DNA of 64,000 nt from Sulfidibacter corallicola (GTDB lineage Bacteria > Acidobacteriota > Holophagae > Acanthopleuribacterales > Acanthopleuribacteraceae), in contig NZ_CP071793.1 in the NCBI RefSeq assembly GCF_017498545.1, positions 10,286,256 through 10,350,255 of the forward strand, in the 5' to 3' direction. The notes under the pieces are model-generated. The model was not told where the DNA came from, made no database searches, and worked only from the letters and a program-made list of their open reading frames with translations. The translations under genes and the position numbers were made by a program. Shown in pieces: positions 28,880-40,700 of the stretch (the first letter of the stretch is position 1; every line of letters begins with the position of its first letter).

Positions 28880-30877
28880 TCAAAGCTCGCCCAAGCTGAC
28901 GACGGCGACCGTTTCGTCGTTGTGGTTGCCGTTGCCTTTTTCCTGCTCCTGGACTCGCACGCGAACGGAGCTGGTGGACACGCTTTTTTGGCGGGTGACG
29001 ATCGCGCTGCTGCCTTCGGTGGTTTGGCTCTGGCTGAACACCACTGGTGTCGCACCGAAGCTCTCGGCAAAGCGCACGGTTTCCAAATCTTGGTCGACGC
29101 TTTGGGTTTGGGCCTGCAGCGTCAGACCATTGTTCAGGGTGTGCACGCCGGCTTCCAGGATCATGTAGGACATGATTTCTTCACCGTGGGTACCGTCCTG
29201 GTAGTCCCACTCCTCGATTTTGTACTGGAAGGATTCGTAGGTCACCGAGCGCAGGCGAACGTGGGCCGGGTCACTGTCGTTTGCGCTGTTCAGCTTCATC
29301 AAGACGACCGGGTTCTCGTACTCGCCGATGAAGTTGCTGATGGTATGCCAGGTACCCGCATTGTTTTGCCGTTTTTCCACCAGTCCCACTTCGCCGATCA
29401 AGTCACCTTCGGCGTTGTAGATGGCACCTTCGGTCATCGCCATGTATCCGATGGTTTCCGAACCGTGGTCGGTTTCCTTGTTTTTCGATTTCTCTTCTTC
29501 AACCCAGACATCGAAGCCGTCCACGTCCACATTGTTCAGACGCAGACCCGCCGGATCGCTACCGGACATGGTTTGCATGTCAGCGAAGAGCACCGGGTAT
29601 TCGGGCAAGGGGCGGGTGGAGGTAAAGTACACCACGTCGACATCATCGTCGACGTTGTTTTGGGTACCGTATTTGATTTTGCGTTTGACGCGAAGGAATG
29701 CCGTCACGGGAGCCGAGGAGATGCCCGAAGCGTTGGTCACCACCAGCTTGGCGATATACAGGCCGGGCACGTCGCCGGTGATACGCGGCTGAAGGGCGGA
29801 GGTATTGTCGAACGAGGCGTTGCTGCCGAAGGGTTTTTGCAACAGGGTCCAATCGAACGTCAGGGGACCGTCGCCGTTGGGATCGGAGCTGTCCGATCCG
29901 TCGAAGTAAAACCTGCTGCCTTGGTAGTTCGTGAGATCCTCGCCAGGATCCGCGGTCGGCCGGTCAGGATTGATCGTCGGGCTGATCACTTCGAAGAAGG
30001 TCCAGAGGGCTTCCGTAGATTTGGTGTCAGTCAAGACAATGTTACTTTCATAGAGGTCGTCAATCTGACCCTTCCAGTATTTGCCGGTGTTGGTTTTAAT
30101 ATAATAACTACCGTTTGCCTCTTCTTCCAAAATGAAGCGGCCAGTGTTGCCCAGAGTTTCCGAAGCGACGACTTTACTGTTGTCATGGGACAGATAAAGC
30201 CGCCACAACTTTATGTAAAAACCGTTGTCGAAGCCAAAGGAAAAACGAGTTGGGTATCCGCCGAGGCCGTAAACACGATCGTAGTGAAAGGTAGATACTT
30301 TGGGATTCGCATTGTGGGAAGTGATTTGAACGATATTTTTGTGTTTCAAGTTGGAAATGACGACATGGATGGCGGGGCTTTGCGAGGGGTGGTAGGTGGT
30401 CAGGAAATACCACTCTGCGGCTAAGGATTTGTTCCAGGATTCGGCCACGTCGGCCCACCCGGATCCCGTGCAGCTCAGATAGGAGCCGCGCCAAGATTTG
30501 ATGAAGTAACTTTTGTCTTCCTTTTCCAAATAGAATTTTTCGTAACTGGTTTTGGCGGTCGTCAGGCGAACGTTGCCGTTGGCGTCGACGCCCAGGTATT
30601 TTCCGTCCAATTGAAAGGAATGGGTCTCATCCGCGTTGCGGATCAAGGACCATCGGGTCCAGTAACTTTCGGGGCCGTACTGTTGATCGTAGGGGAAGGT
30701 CTGCACGGTGTCGTCATCGAGCTGAATCAGGATATTCTTGGACATCCGGCTGCTGATGTTGACGTTGTTGACGCGCTCCAATTCTTGAGCGGAAAGAGGA
30801 ACCAGCGAAAGACCTAACAAAGCGACAGAAAACAAAACACGAAAGAAGTTGCTGCCGTGGAATTGAGAATTCATCAT
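28880..30877 (-). CDS. Secreted beta-trefoil/PKD protein with three lectin-like repeats
   Basis: This 665-residue protein has a signal peptide ending LSLVPLSAQ. Residues about 35-290 contain two fascin-like beta-trefoil segments (SFQLDGKYLGVDANGNVRL; RLYLSHDNSKVVASETLGN). A PKD domain follows (about 305-400: PTADPGED...FDGSDSSDPNGDGPLTFDW). The C-terminus has three related modules of about 75 residues with the pattern PVV(F/L)...SDPAxxRLxxV...F...VEEExxxxxxHxxETxxYM(A/I)LE, similar in style to H-type-lectin-like domains. A role in binding glycans or surfaces is likely, and I see no catalytic motif. AGGAG is just upstream. The second of two adjacent ATGs (30874) is better spaced. Base composition is slightly AT-richer in the first third. 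Confidence 0.85.
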   Translation of the reverse strand: MMNSQFHGSNFFRVLFSVALLGLSLVPLSAQELERVNNVNISSRMSKNILIQLDDDTVQTFPYDQQYGPESYWTRWSLIRNADETHSFQLDGKYLGVDANGNVRLTTAKTSYEKFYLEKEDKSYFIKSWRGSYLSCTGSGWADVAESWNKSLAAEWYFLTTYHPSQSPAIHVVISNLKHKNIVQITSHNANPKVSTFHYDRVYGLGGYPTRFSFGFDNGFYIKLWRLYLSHDNSKVVASETLGNTGRFILEEEANGSYYIKTNTGKYWKGQIDDLYESNIVLTDTKSTEALWTFFEVISPTINPDRPTADPGEDLTNYQGSRFYFDGSDSSDPNGDGPLTFDWTLLQKPFGSNASFDNTSALQPRITGDVPGLYIAKLVVTNASGISSAPVTAFLRVKRKIKYGTQNNVDDDVDVVYFTSTRPLPEYPVLFADMQTMSGSDPAGLRLNNVDVDGFDVWVEEEKSKNKETDHGSETIGYMAMTEGAIYNAEGDLIGEVGLVEKRQNNAGTWHTISNFIGEYENPVVLMKLNSANDSDPAHVRLRSVTYESFQYKIEEWDYQDGTHGEEIMSYMILEAGVHTLNNGLTLQAQTQSVDQDLETVRFAESFGATPVVFSQSQTTEGSSAIVTRQKSVSTSSVRVRVQEQEKGNGNHNDETVAVVSLGEL

Positions 30878-31194
30878 GCTCTCCTAAAAACGATTAAAAG
30901 GCGAAATCAGCCACCCCTAATAGGACGCACAGAGACGGACAACCGACCCGGCAGGGACATGCCGTTGACAGGGAGAACTCTATTGATGAAATGTGGAGGA
31001 ATTCGCAAGCAAATAAGGAGGACACCCAAGCGTGAGATAGATCACGTAAGATCTCGACTCACCTACCAAAAACCGCCTTACTTTCAATGCTTAACGCGCC
31101 CCTGCGTGCTCCGGTCGATTTCATGGTGGCACACTTGAATCCTCGATCTCGGCGGTAACTCGGTGGAGGGTACTTTGTGAGCGCGAAAATCAAT

Positions 31195-31338
31195 CCACGG
31201 ATCACACGGATGGACACGAATTAAAAAACCATGCTCGGATCACGTGTTCTCGATTTTTAAAGGACCGGCGGTACTGCGGGAACCGTTCCGTGGAACGATG
31301 GAAGTGCTTTGAGTCGTGTCAATTCGGGTGATTCGTGG
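31195..31338. repeat. Inverted element with CCACGGATCACACGGAT-type ends
   Basis: CCACGGATCACACGGATGG at 31195 (continuing GACACGAATT) faces the imperfect reverse complement ending GGGTGATTCGTGG at 31338, about 95 bp apart. A diverged half-site occurs at 25369. Such strings recur in intergenic DNA of many environmental bacteria. The rest of 30878-31670 shows no gene. Confidence 0.6.
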
Positions 31339-31670
31339 AAAAAATGGCCCTCTCCCAAGAAGCCAAACAAGCGTTTCTTCCGTTTTTTGGACTTTGCCTC
31401 CTCGATGACTCCGTGGTGAACATCCGCTGGTACCGCTGATCGGGATGGAAGCCTACCTTTCGGGCGCGCGTCGGGCCAGAACGCGAAAGGGCGGCCTCTC
31501 CCCCGCCAGGCGACCTACCGGCCACACCGGTTTAGGCTTCGCACCTGTCGGGATCGTCGAGGCCACCTGTCACAGCGCACATCACGATCATTTAGATAAA
31601 GAAAGATAGCGTGTCGATCTTCAGCGGACCGGTTGGTTCGGCGAGAAGGAACGGGTTCCGCTCATTTGAT

Positions 31671-32147
31671 TCATTTGTCATCCACATTCATGAGCGCCTC
31701 GTTGGCCAGCTCCTCGGCCGCTTGCTGGGCCTTGGCCGCCGCTTCCTCCGCTTTCTTCGCGTTACCGAACGCATCCTCGGAGAAGGCCTGGTCCGCCAGG
31801 GCGTCGGCAGCCTTTTCCATGTCGGCCGCCGCTTTTTCCATATTCTTCACCTTGCCGTTGGTGCCCTTGGCGAAGGCCTCGTTCGCCAGCGCATCGGCGG
31901 CCTTCTCCATGTCAGCCGCCGCTTTCTCCGCGTTCCGGACCCGGCTCTTCGCGTTCGCAGGGAGGGCGTCGACGCCATCGACCAACTCGCTGGTGGCGCC
32001 CGCCTTGGCTTTGGTGGATTGTGCGCTGTCGGATTTTTTGGTGGCATCACCGGTGGCGGAAACACAGCCGATGGAAATCATGGCGCCGATCACCAGCAAG
32101 CCAAAAGTCGCTACGAAAAGGGAGTTGATGTCTTTGATCTTTTTCAT
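31671..32147 (-). CDS. Small alanine-zipper lipoprotein-like protein
   Basis: This 158-residue protein starts with a basic segment and hydrophobic stretch ending in ISIGC-VSA, which resembles a lipobox, so lipid attachment at Cys28 is plausible. The rest is highly helical and Ala/Lys/Glu-rich, with a block (NAEKAAADMEKAADALANEA) repeated almost exactly once and a third, looser copy. This predicts a coiled-coil or alanine zipper like Lpp, possibly an envelope spacer. GAGGT lies 6 bases before ATG 32147. The upstream ATG at 32159 is less well placed. No operon partner is present. Confidence 0.75.
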   Translation of the reverse strand: MKKIKDINSLFVATFGLLVIGAMISIGCVSATGDATKKSDSAQSTKAKAGATSELVDGVDALPANAKSRVRNAEKAAADMEKAADALANEAFAKGTNGKVKNMEKAAADMEKAADALADQAFSEDAFGNAKKAEEAAAKAQQAAEELANEALMNVDDK

Positions 32148-32279
32148 GTCACACCTCAATAATGTTGATTTGAATCCAGCGTGTCGCCGTTCCTTTCGGG
32201 CGGCATACCGCGATTCGGTTGTTTGATTCTTGATTCGTTCAAGGAACTAAAATTGCCAACCCTGACAATTTAATTTTTC

Positions 32280-32351
32280 TCAGATTGGCGACACCCGGTG
32301 TTCGATCACCACCGCCTTGGGATTCCCGGAGCAGCCCGACGTGTAGCTCAG
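32280..32351 (-). pseudogene. Remnant of an NRPS adenylation domain (core A3 motif)
   Basis: Minus-strand translation gives LSYTSGCSGNPKAVVIEH followed by RVSPI and a stop. This is clearly the A3 motif and matches YTSGSTGNPKAVVIEHGS in the nearby NRPS gene (about 37500-37565), at about 80% by eye at DNA level. There is no other recognisable A-domain sequence around it, so it is a short scar. It lies 2.4 kb downstream of the NRPS stop, in the same orientation. Confidence 0.75.
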
Positions 32352-32540
32352 ATGGAGTGCTCGGATTCAAAGGGCTGCGAATGACGGTCGAAGCGAAGCG
32401 GCATGCCAAGGTCGTCAGCGAAGGGTGACGTGCCTCCAAGGCCTGGGTGACGCCGCTCGTGTGTTCGGGGAGTTCGACGTTGCCCGCTCTCAACTAGGTC
32501 TAACCAGGAAGGCCCGCAAAACCTCTACATTTTTTCTGAA
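32350..32540 (+). repeat. Roughly 180-bp element preceding array IV (diverged copy of 41640-41820)
   Basis: It shares GTGCTCGGATTCA, a TGTTCGGG, CGACGTT-CCCGCTCTCAAC, TAACC-GGAAGGCCC and CTCTAC-TTTTTTC in the same order as the segment at 41640-41820. Both copies sit just before a hairpin-repeat array, one on each side of the NRPS gene. I see no intact coding frame. Confidence 0.65.
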
Positions 32541-32687
32541 ATAGTTTGGAACATTCTCAGAACTCTTTCTTTTTCAGCTCATTACCAAACCAAAAAACTA
32601 AACCGGCTCATTCTCATGCGAGATTCCGCCGCCCTGAGCGATGGGTGTTCCTATCGACCATGCGGAGATCTTCCTGCGGTCGATTCA

Positions 32688-34745
32688 CCAGGAAACCAGG
32701 AAGGACCGAAACCAGGAATTCCACTGCGCCGACCTCCTCAGGCGAATCTCCCACGACACCTAGGCGCCCATTCCCTGGCTGCCTTCCTGGATTCCATGGT
32801 TCCTGGGTTCTTGATTTTTTCTCCGCAGTTCAAGAACCTCCCGCGTGAGTTTGGGACACCCACCGTTTTTCGTTTTTGTGAGTTTGGGACACCCACCGTT
32901 TTTCGTTCTTGATGGGTGTCCCATGTGAGTTTGGGACACCCACCAATGCCGCACCGTGAGTTTGGGACACCCACCGTTTTCCGTTTTTGATGGGTGTCCC
33001 CATATGAGTTTGGGAGTTTGGGGGATGAGTTTGGGGTGTCCCCATATTGTGGATGAGTTTGGGACACCCACCAATGCCGTTAAGTCGTGAGTTTGGGACA
33101 CCCACCGTTTTCCGTTTTTGATGGGTGTCCCTGTATGAGTTTGGGAGTTTGGGACACCAGAAGCTCCCGCGTGAGCTTGGGACACCCACCGTTTTTCGTT
33201 CTTGATGGGTGTCCCAGTTCGTTCCAGTTTGAATTCCCCTGTTGTTTTTGATGGGTGTCCCGGTTTGTCCAAGTTTGAATTCCTGCTGGGTGTCTCGGTT
33301 CGCATTTGGTGGGTGTCCCGACATTGAGTTTGGGACACCCACCGTTTTCCGTTTTTGATGGGTGTCCCCGTATGAGTTTGGGAGTTTGGGGAGTTTGGGA
33401 CACCCACCGTTTTCCGTTTTGATGGATGTCCCAGTTTGTTCCCTGCCGTCGATTCACCAGGAAACCAGGAAGGACCGAAACCAGGAATTCCACTACGCCA
33501 ACCTCTCCAGGCGAATCTCCCACGACAACCAGGCGCCCATTCCCTGGCTGCCTTCCTGGATTCCATGGTTCCTGGGTTCTTGATTTTTTCTCCGCAGTTC
33601 AAGAACCTCCCGCGTGAGCTTGGGACACCCACCGTTTTTCGTTCTTGATGGGTGTCCCAGTTCGTTCCAGTTTGAATTCCCCTGTTGTTTTTGATGGGTG
33701 TCCCGGTTTGTCCAAGTTGGAATTCCTGATGGGTGTCCCGACATGGATCCCTCCCGGTTTGGCTTTCCCGGCTTGCCTTGGTTTTGATGGGTGTCCCAAC
33801 TTGGATTTTGAGGGATGTCCCAACTTGGATTCGCGCGAGATTCGGCCACCACGAGCGATGGGTGTTCACATCGTCCATGTGGATGTCATCCTGCCGTCGA
33901 TTCACCAGGAACCCAGGAAGGACGGAAACCAGGAATTCCACTACGCCGACCTCCCCAGGCGAATCTCCCACGACAACCAGGCGCCCATTCCCTGGCTGCC
34001 TTCCTGGATTCCATGGTTCCTGGGTTCTTGATTTTTTCACCGCAGTTCAAGAAGCTCCCGCGTGAGCTTGGGACACCCACCGTTTTTCGTTCTTGATGGG
34101 TGTCCCAGTTCGTTCCCCCGGCTCGCCTTGGTTTTGATGGGTGTCCCGACTTGGATCCGACTTGGATCGGTTTTGATGGGTGTCCCAACTTGGATCTGGC
34201 TCTCCCGGCTTGCCTTGGTTTTGATGGGTGTCCCGACATCATTGATCCCTCCCGGTTTGGCTTTCCCGGCTTGCCTTGGTTTTGATGGGTGTCCCGGTTT
34301 GGCTCCGGTTTGGCTTTCCCGGCTTGCCTTGGTTTTGATGGGTGTCCCGACTTGGATCCGACTTGGATCGGTTTTGATGGGTGTCCCAACTTGGATCTCC
34401 AGTTTGAATTCTCCTGTTGTTTTTGATGGGTGTCCCGGTTTGTCCTCCCAGTTTGTCCAAGTTTGAATTCCTGATGGGTGTCTCGGTTCGCATTTGGTGG
34501 GTGTCCCGACATGGATCCCTCCCGGTTTGGCTTTCCCGGCTTGCCTTGGTTTTGATGGGTGTCCCGACTTGGATCATGGGTGTCCCGACTTGGATCCATG
34601 CCTTGGTTTTAATGGGTGTCCCGACTTGGATCTCCCGACTTGGATTTCCGACTTGGATCATGGGTGTCCCGACTTGGATCCATGCCTTGGTTTTAATGGG
34701 TGTCCCGACTTGGATCTCCCGACTTGGATCCAACTTGGAACTTGG
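32688..34745. repeat. Repeat array IV: GGGTGTCCC units and 133-bp hairpin elements
   Basis: About 2 kb with no gene, built from dozens of GATGGGTGTCCC units on either strand joined by short linkers such as GACTTGGATC. Several pairs form perfect 11-bp hairpins TGGGACACCCA / TGGGTGTCCCA (for example 32885-32923). Hairpin elements of constant 133-bp length occur at 32688-32820, 33456-33588 and 33905-34037, each ending in six T. Perfect 11-bp tandem duplications directly follow TGTCCC-type sites (34146-34167; 34294-34315). The array ends about 15 bp from the NRPS stop codon. Confidence 0.9.
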
Positions 34746-34760
34746 GATGGCCGCTGCCGC

Positions 34761-37700
34761 TCAGATCTTGGCGGTTTCCTCGATCAGACGCTGTTTGAAT
34801 CGAGCCATGATCTCCTCCACCATGTCCGGGTTCAGCAGGATCGGGTTGTAACTGACGAAGATCCGGTAGGCGCCACGGCGCGGCACGATCATGACCCCGA
34901 GTGAGGTGTCCCTGGCTTCGGCCACCAGATCGGGAATGAGGGCCGCCCGGGCCTCGCCCAGCGAGAACCCCTCGTCCAGCGCTTCCGATTCGATCCCCAT
35001 CCGGAACGTCAGGCAGGGTCGCACCGGCTCTTCCGGTCTGGTTTTGTTCATTTCTCGAAGCACGCGGGCCAGGGAAATGCTGGGATTGGCGATCACGCGG
35101 TTGAGCTCCGCGCCCACCTTTCGGCAAGCCTCCGCGAAATCTCGATCGGGCGTCACGGCCACCCGCAGGCCCATGTGCCTGAAGAAGGGCCCGATGGCGC
35201 GTTCGACCTCGGGCATGAACCGGCCCGTAACCGTGGTCGACACGAGGAAGTCGCGCTCTACCGTGTAATCCGAGAGCACTTCGAGAAACGCCGCCTGCAA
35301 CACCGCCATGTTGGAGACGAGCTGATGACGACGGCGGAAAACGTCCACTCTCGCGACGACATCGGCCCTCAGTGACCCCTGCCACACGGGATTGGGCAAC
35401 CGTTCGGTACGCAGGCCCGGATGGTGGCGATAGAACAGGTGGCCAGGCACGCCTTCGAAATGACGAACCCATTCGTCCAATTCGCGACGCCCGCGCGCCG
35501 AGTCGAGGAAATCCGCTTCCCATTGCGCGAAGTCCAGGAAGTCCAAAGCGGGTGTCTCCGCGACCGGGTGACCGGGCAGATCCGCCCCACGCCATTCCAG
35601 GGCCGCCGCATAGGCCTGGCCGAGTTCGTCCACCAGTACCTGAATCGACACACCGTCGAACACGCTGTGGTGGATGACCAGCAACAGCAAAGAGCTCGAG
35701 TCCGAGAGGCGCAGCAGGCAAGCCTTGAACAACAGGTCGCGGAACAAATCGAAGTGGGTGCTGAAGTAGTGGTGCTTGATGTCCTCGATTCGGGCGAGCT
35801 GGGTCTCCGCATCCAATCGCGTCAAGTCGCGAACTTCCAACTCGAACCGGTCGGCGGTCGCCTCGACCACCTGGACGAGTTCTTCACCTGCGCGACGGAA
35901 GTGCGTGCGCAGGATCGGATGCTTTTCCAGGCACCGAGCGAAGGCGCCGGACAGTGCCGCCTCATCGACCGAGCCGGATACCTCGATCGCGCTGGTCATG
36001 TTCAGGCGGGCACCGTCGAGACACCGCTCGATCATGCTCACCTGGGTGGCGGTCGCCCGTACCGGTGCCGTACCGGTGCGGCGACGCAACGGCGGCAGCG
36101 GGGACGAAGCGATGGATGCCGAATCCGAGCGCCCGTCGTGGCTGAGCGCATCGACCAGGCGACCAAGGGTCTGGTGAGCGAAGAGTTCCTTGGCGTGGAG
36201 CGCGATCCCCACCTCCTTGGCCCGCGTGACCACCCGCATGGCCGTCAACGAGTTGCCGCCCAGGTCGAAGAAGTTGTCGTCTAGGCCGACCCGCGACAGG
36301 TTCAATTCCCAAGCCCAGATTTCGGCCAGGCGTCGTTCGAGAGGCGTCGTGGGGCGACGAACCGGTCGGTGATCCCGGACGAATGATCCGGGATCGGGCA
36401 AGGCCTTGCGATCTACCTTTCCATTTGCATTCTTCGGCAGCGAGGCGATCGGCACCCAAAGGCTGGGAACCATGTAGGCCGGCAATCGCGCCGCAAGCGC
36501 GGTCCGTACCGTCTCGAGCCAGGCGGCCTCCTCCCCTGCATCGCCATGTTCGGGCACCACATAGGCCACCAAGTGTTTGTCATCACGGGCGCGGGAATGA
36601 ACGACCACACAGGCCGCCGCCGTGCCCTCGGTTTCCAGCAGGGCGGCTTCGATTTCGCCCAACTCGATGCGAAAACCCCGAATCTTGACCTGGTGATCCA
36701 GGCGTCCGAGGAACACCAGCCGCCCGTCCGGGTCGCGGCGCACCAAGTCGCCGGTGGCGTAGAGCCGCTCTCCCGGAGCCGTGGCATACGGATGGGGGAC
36801 GAACGCCGCCGCGGTCAGAGCCGGCCGGTGATAGTAGCCCCGCGCCAGACCGAGACCACCGATGTAAAGCTGGCCGGGAACACCGACGGGAACCGGATTG
36901 AGGGCGTCGTCGAGCACATGGAACTCGGTGTTGGCGAGCGGCAGGCCGATGACGACCCGATCCTGCTCGATTTCCTGGAAGGCGGCCCAGACGGTGGCTT
37001 CGGTCGGCCCATACGCGTTGAGGATGGAGGGGATGCCGGCCTCGCGCAAAGCCGCCGCCAAGGAGGCGGACCAGGCTTCGCCGCCGATCACGATTTGCCG
37101 AAGTGCGCCAAGCGCACGGCGGCCATCGGCGCTCTCCAGGATGGCCTGCACGTGCGCCGGGGTCATCTGCAGGTGGGTTACCTGGTGACGAAGGATCTGG
37201 TCATGGATTTCAGGAGCGGACGGCTCGTCCAAGAGGGCCACCGACGAGCTGTTGCGCGAGAGCGACGTCCCATCGCATCGCATGGTCGACGAGGTCGATA
37301 CCGGGGCGTGGGGTGCCTGCCCCGTGGAATCCATTTCCTCATGCTCCGGTTGCAGGATGACGCGGCAGCCTCGGGTCAGGTTCCACAGCGTCTCGAAGAT
37401 CGCGATGTCGAAGCCGACGCTGGTCGTCGCCAGCCAGGTTTCTTCCTGTCGACGAGCGCCTCCCACCCGCAGCTCGCGATCCAAAGCGTCGAAAAAATGA
37501 GCCACGCTGCCGTGCTCGATGACCACCGCCTTGGGGTTGCCGGTGGATCCCGAGGTGTAGAGCATGTAGGCCGCGTGACGCAGGGTGAGGTCGGTCCTGT
37601 CCGGTGCATGGGTCGGCCCGACCTCCAGTGTGTCGATCACCTCCGAATCGTCCAGGTCGATCCAGGCATCCGACGACAGATCCAGCCAACGGGCCAGTCG

Positions 37701-40700
37701 CGCCGTCGTCAGGACCGTGCCGAGTCGGGCGTCTTCGATCATGTAGGCCAAGCGGTTCGCGGGGAGGCTGGGATCCAGCGGGACATAGGTTGCGCCGGCC
37801 TTGAGCACCGCAAGCACGGCCACCAACTGGCGGGACGAGCGGGGCAGGCAAATGCCGACCCGGGTTTCGGGGCCTACCCCCTGCGCGATCAGATAATGGG
37901 CCTGGCTGTTGGCCCGTTCGTCCAGGTCGTCGTAGCGCCAAGCCTCGCTGCCGTCCTGCAGGGCGATACGCGACGGGAACTGTCGGGCCCGAGCTTCGAA
38001 GCGACGGTGAATGAAGTCACGCGTGCCGGCGGACTGACGCGAGCCCTGCCACTGAATGAGCTGTCGCCCCTGCTCGAGATCGAGCAGACTCAACTGACCA
38101 AGGGTGCGTCGCGGCTCGCGAATGACGGCATCCATGAGGGTTTCGAAGTGGCGCGACCAGCGTGCGATGGTGCCGGGGTAGAACAGGTCCGGGTTGTAGG
38201 TCCAGGCCAGGGCCAGGCCGTCCGGTCCCTCGTGTATGTCCAGACTCAGATCGTAATGCGCGTGACGGACCTCGCTGGGCACCTGGGTGACCTCCAGCCC
38301 GGGCAGGGCGGGCAGGGCGGTCTCGCGATTCAGGGTCATGAGGATCTGGAAGAGCGGCGCATGACTGAGGCTGCGTTCCGGTTGCACCAGGTCCACGACC
38401 TCATCGAAGGTCACCCGTTGATGGGCGAAGGCGTCGAGTGCCGTCTCACGGCAGGCGGCCAGTTGGTCCAGGAACCCGGATCGGTTGTCGACCGAAGTGC
38501 GCAGGACCAGGGTGTTGACGAAGAACCCGACGACCTGCGCGAGTTCAGGCTGCTCGCGATTGGCGACCGGCGTCCCCACGACGATGTCGCGTTCACCGCT
38601 CAAGCGAGCCAGCAAAGCGGCGAAGATGGTGTGCAGGCCCATGAACAAGGTCGCCTCGGCACCGCGGCAAATCGCGTCGAGCTCGGCGACGGTGGCGCGG
38701 TCGATCCGGCTACGAAATACCGCACCGCGATAACTTTGGACGGCCGGTCGCGGACGATCGGAAGGCAGGTTGTGACAGGCCGGAATACCCGCCAGTTGGT
38801 TTCGCCAGAAGGCACGGCCCGCCTCGTTCGAGGCTTCCGCCTGCCTCTGGCGCCGCCATACCGCGTAATCGGCGTATTGGATCGCCAGGGGCGCCAGCGA
38901 ATGAGCCACACCCTGCGCGTAGGCACCGTAGAGTTGGCCCAACTCGGATGCCAGAACCTCCATCGACCAACCATCGACGGCAAAATGGTGAAAGGCCAGG
39001 GCCAGCAGGTAGTGAGCTTCCCCAAAGCGGAACAGACAGGCGCGCACCATCGTATCGCGACGCAGGTCGAAGTGGTGTTCCCCATCGCGGGTCATTCGCT
39101 CGCGCCAGGCCCGCTCACGATCGACCTCGCCCAGGTGACTCAGGTCGACCATGTCCCAAGGGGCCTTGGCCACCGATCGAATGACCTGTACGGGCTGGTC
39201 CTCATCGTCGGTGCCCACGACCGTTCGCAGACTCTCGTGACGCTGGACCAGTCCCTGGACGGCCCGTTCCAGTGCACGGACCTGGAGCGGTCCCCGCAGA
39301 TCGAAGGCGGCGTCGATCACATAGGCCGCACCGGCCGCTTCGATTTCGGTCAACACCCACAATCGCTCCTGGGCGGGGGAAAGCGGGAGGAACCGATCAC
39401 GAGGGACGGGCTGAATCGGCACACGGGTCTGGGTGCCGTTTTCGGTCAACGCCTCGGCGAGAGCCGCCACGGTTTGAGATTCGAACAGCACGGGCAACCC
39501 GAGATGTACGCCCCAGGTTTCGGCGATTCGGCCGGCAATCGCGTTGGCGAGCAGGGAATGCCCACCCAGATGGAAGAAGTTGTCGTGGATGCCGACGCGA
39601 TCGATTTCCAGCACGTCCTGCCAAATCTCACAGAGCTGACGCTCCACCCTGTTGCGCGGCGGCTGGAAGTCATCCCCCGCGTCGTCCTCGCCGGAATGGG
39701 TCCCCACCGTGCCGGCCGGTTCGAATCCGTCCTCCTTACCGTCGTCGAACCATTTGACGTTCAAGAGGTTTGGGTAGGCTTTGTCGGACTCGAAGGCCGC
39801 CCGGCAGGCGCGTCGCTGTACCTTGCCGCTGGTAGTCTTGAGCACCGCGCCGCGGCGACCCACGATGACCCCACGACAGGGAAGCTGGAGCTGCGCCAGT
39901 ACCGCGCGTTGAACCGCGTCGGCCACCGCCCCCCAATCCGAAGCGGCGACTTCACTCTCGAGTTCCACCACGACCATCAGGTGTTCGAAGGTCGATTGGA
40001 CCGCGCCGGCCTGACCGCGGTAGCCGAAGGCGGCCAGGCCGCCGGGCCGAATCGAGGGATGGGCATGACGGGCCACTTCCTCCACATCTTGGGCGTAGAT
40101 GTTCCGGCCGTGTTGGATAATGACGTCCTTGAATCGTCCGGTCACATACAGCTCGCCTTGGTAAAGCACACCCAAGTCGCCCGTGCGCAGATAGGTCCGC
40201 GCCGAACGGAGCAGCTTCGCGCGGAACGTTTCCTCCGTGGCGGCCTCTTTCCGGTAATAACCGAGCGCCTTGCTGGGTGAATCGACCCAGATCTCGCCCA
40301 CCGTACCCTCGGCGACTTCGGTGCAGGTGGCCGGGTCGACGATGCGCAGGTCGACGTCCGGCGGTACGCGACCGCAGCCGATTTGGACCACGGCGTCCTC
40401 GGCCGTCGACGGCACGAACCGACCGCGCTGTTCCAAAGCGGCGCGATCGACCCGGGCGGTGTGCCGGCCGCCGATGGTGATCCCCACCGTGTGCTCGGCC
40501 AGTCCGTACCCGGGCCAAAACGCCTCACGCCTGAATCCGTGTGGCCCGAAGGCTTCGCAAAAAGCGTCGACGGTCGCCAAACGAATGGGTTCGGCGGCGC
40601 TCAAGGCTACCTTCAAGCAGCTCAGGTCCAGCTTCTGCCGTTGCGCCTCGCTGGTTTTGCGGACCGCGAGGGCGAACCCGAAATCCGGTGAACAGGTGTG

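Noticed and set aside
32335..32375. tRNA-like string TAGCTCAGATGGAGTGCTC
   Set aside because: It resembles a D-arm but no acceptor stem, anticodon arm or TTC loop fits. The string derives from the adenylation-domain scar.
32688..34745. CRISPR-like direct repeats with spacers
   Set aside because: Units occur in both orientations, linkers are themselves repeated and vary from a few to over 100 bases, and there are no cas genes.
36546..40280. 1244-codon plus-strand open frame antisense to the NRPS
   Set aside because: It mirrors a GC-rich gene with full domain evidence on the other strand. The translation has no recognisable domain.
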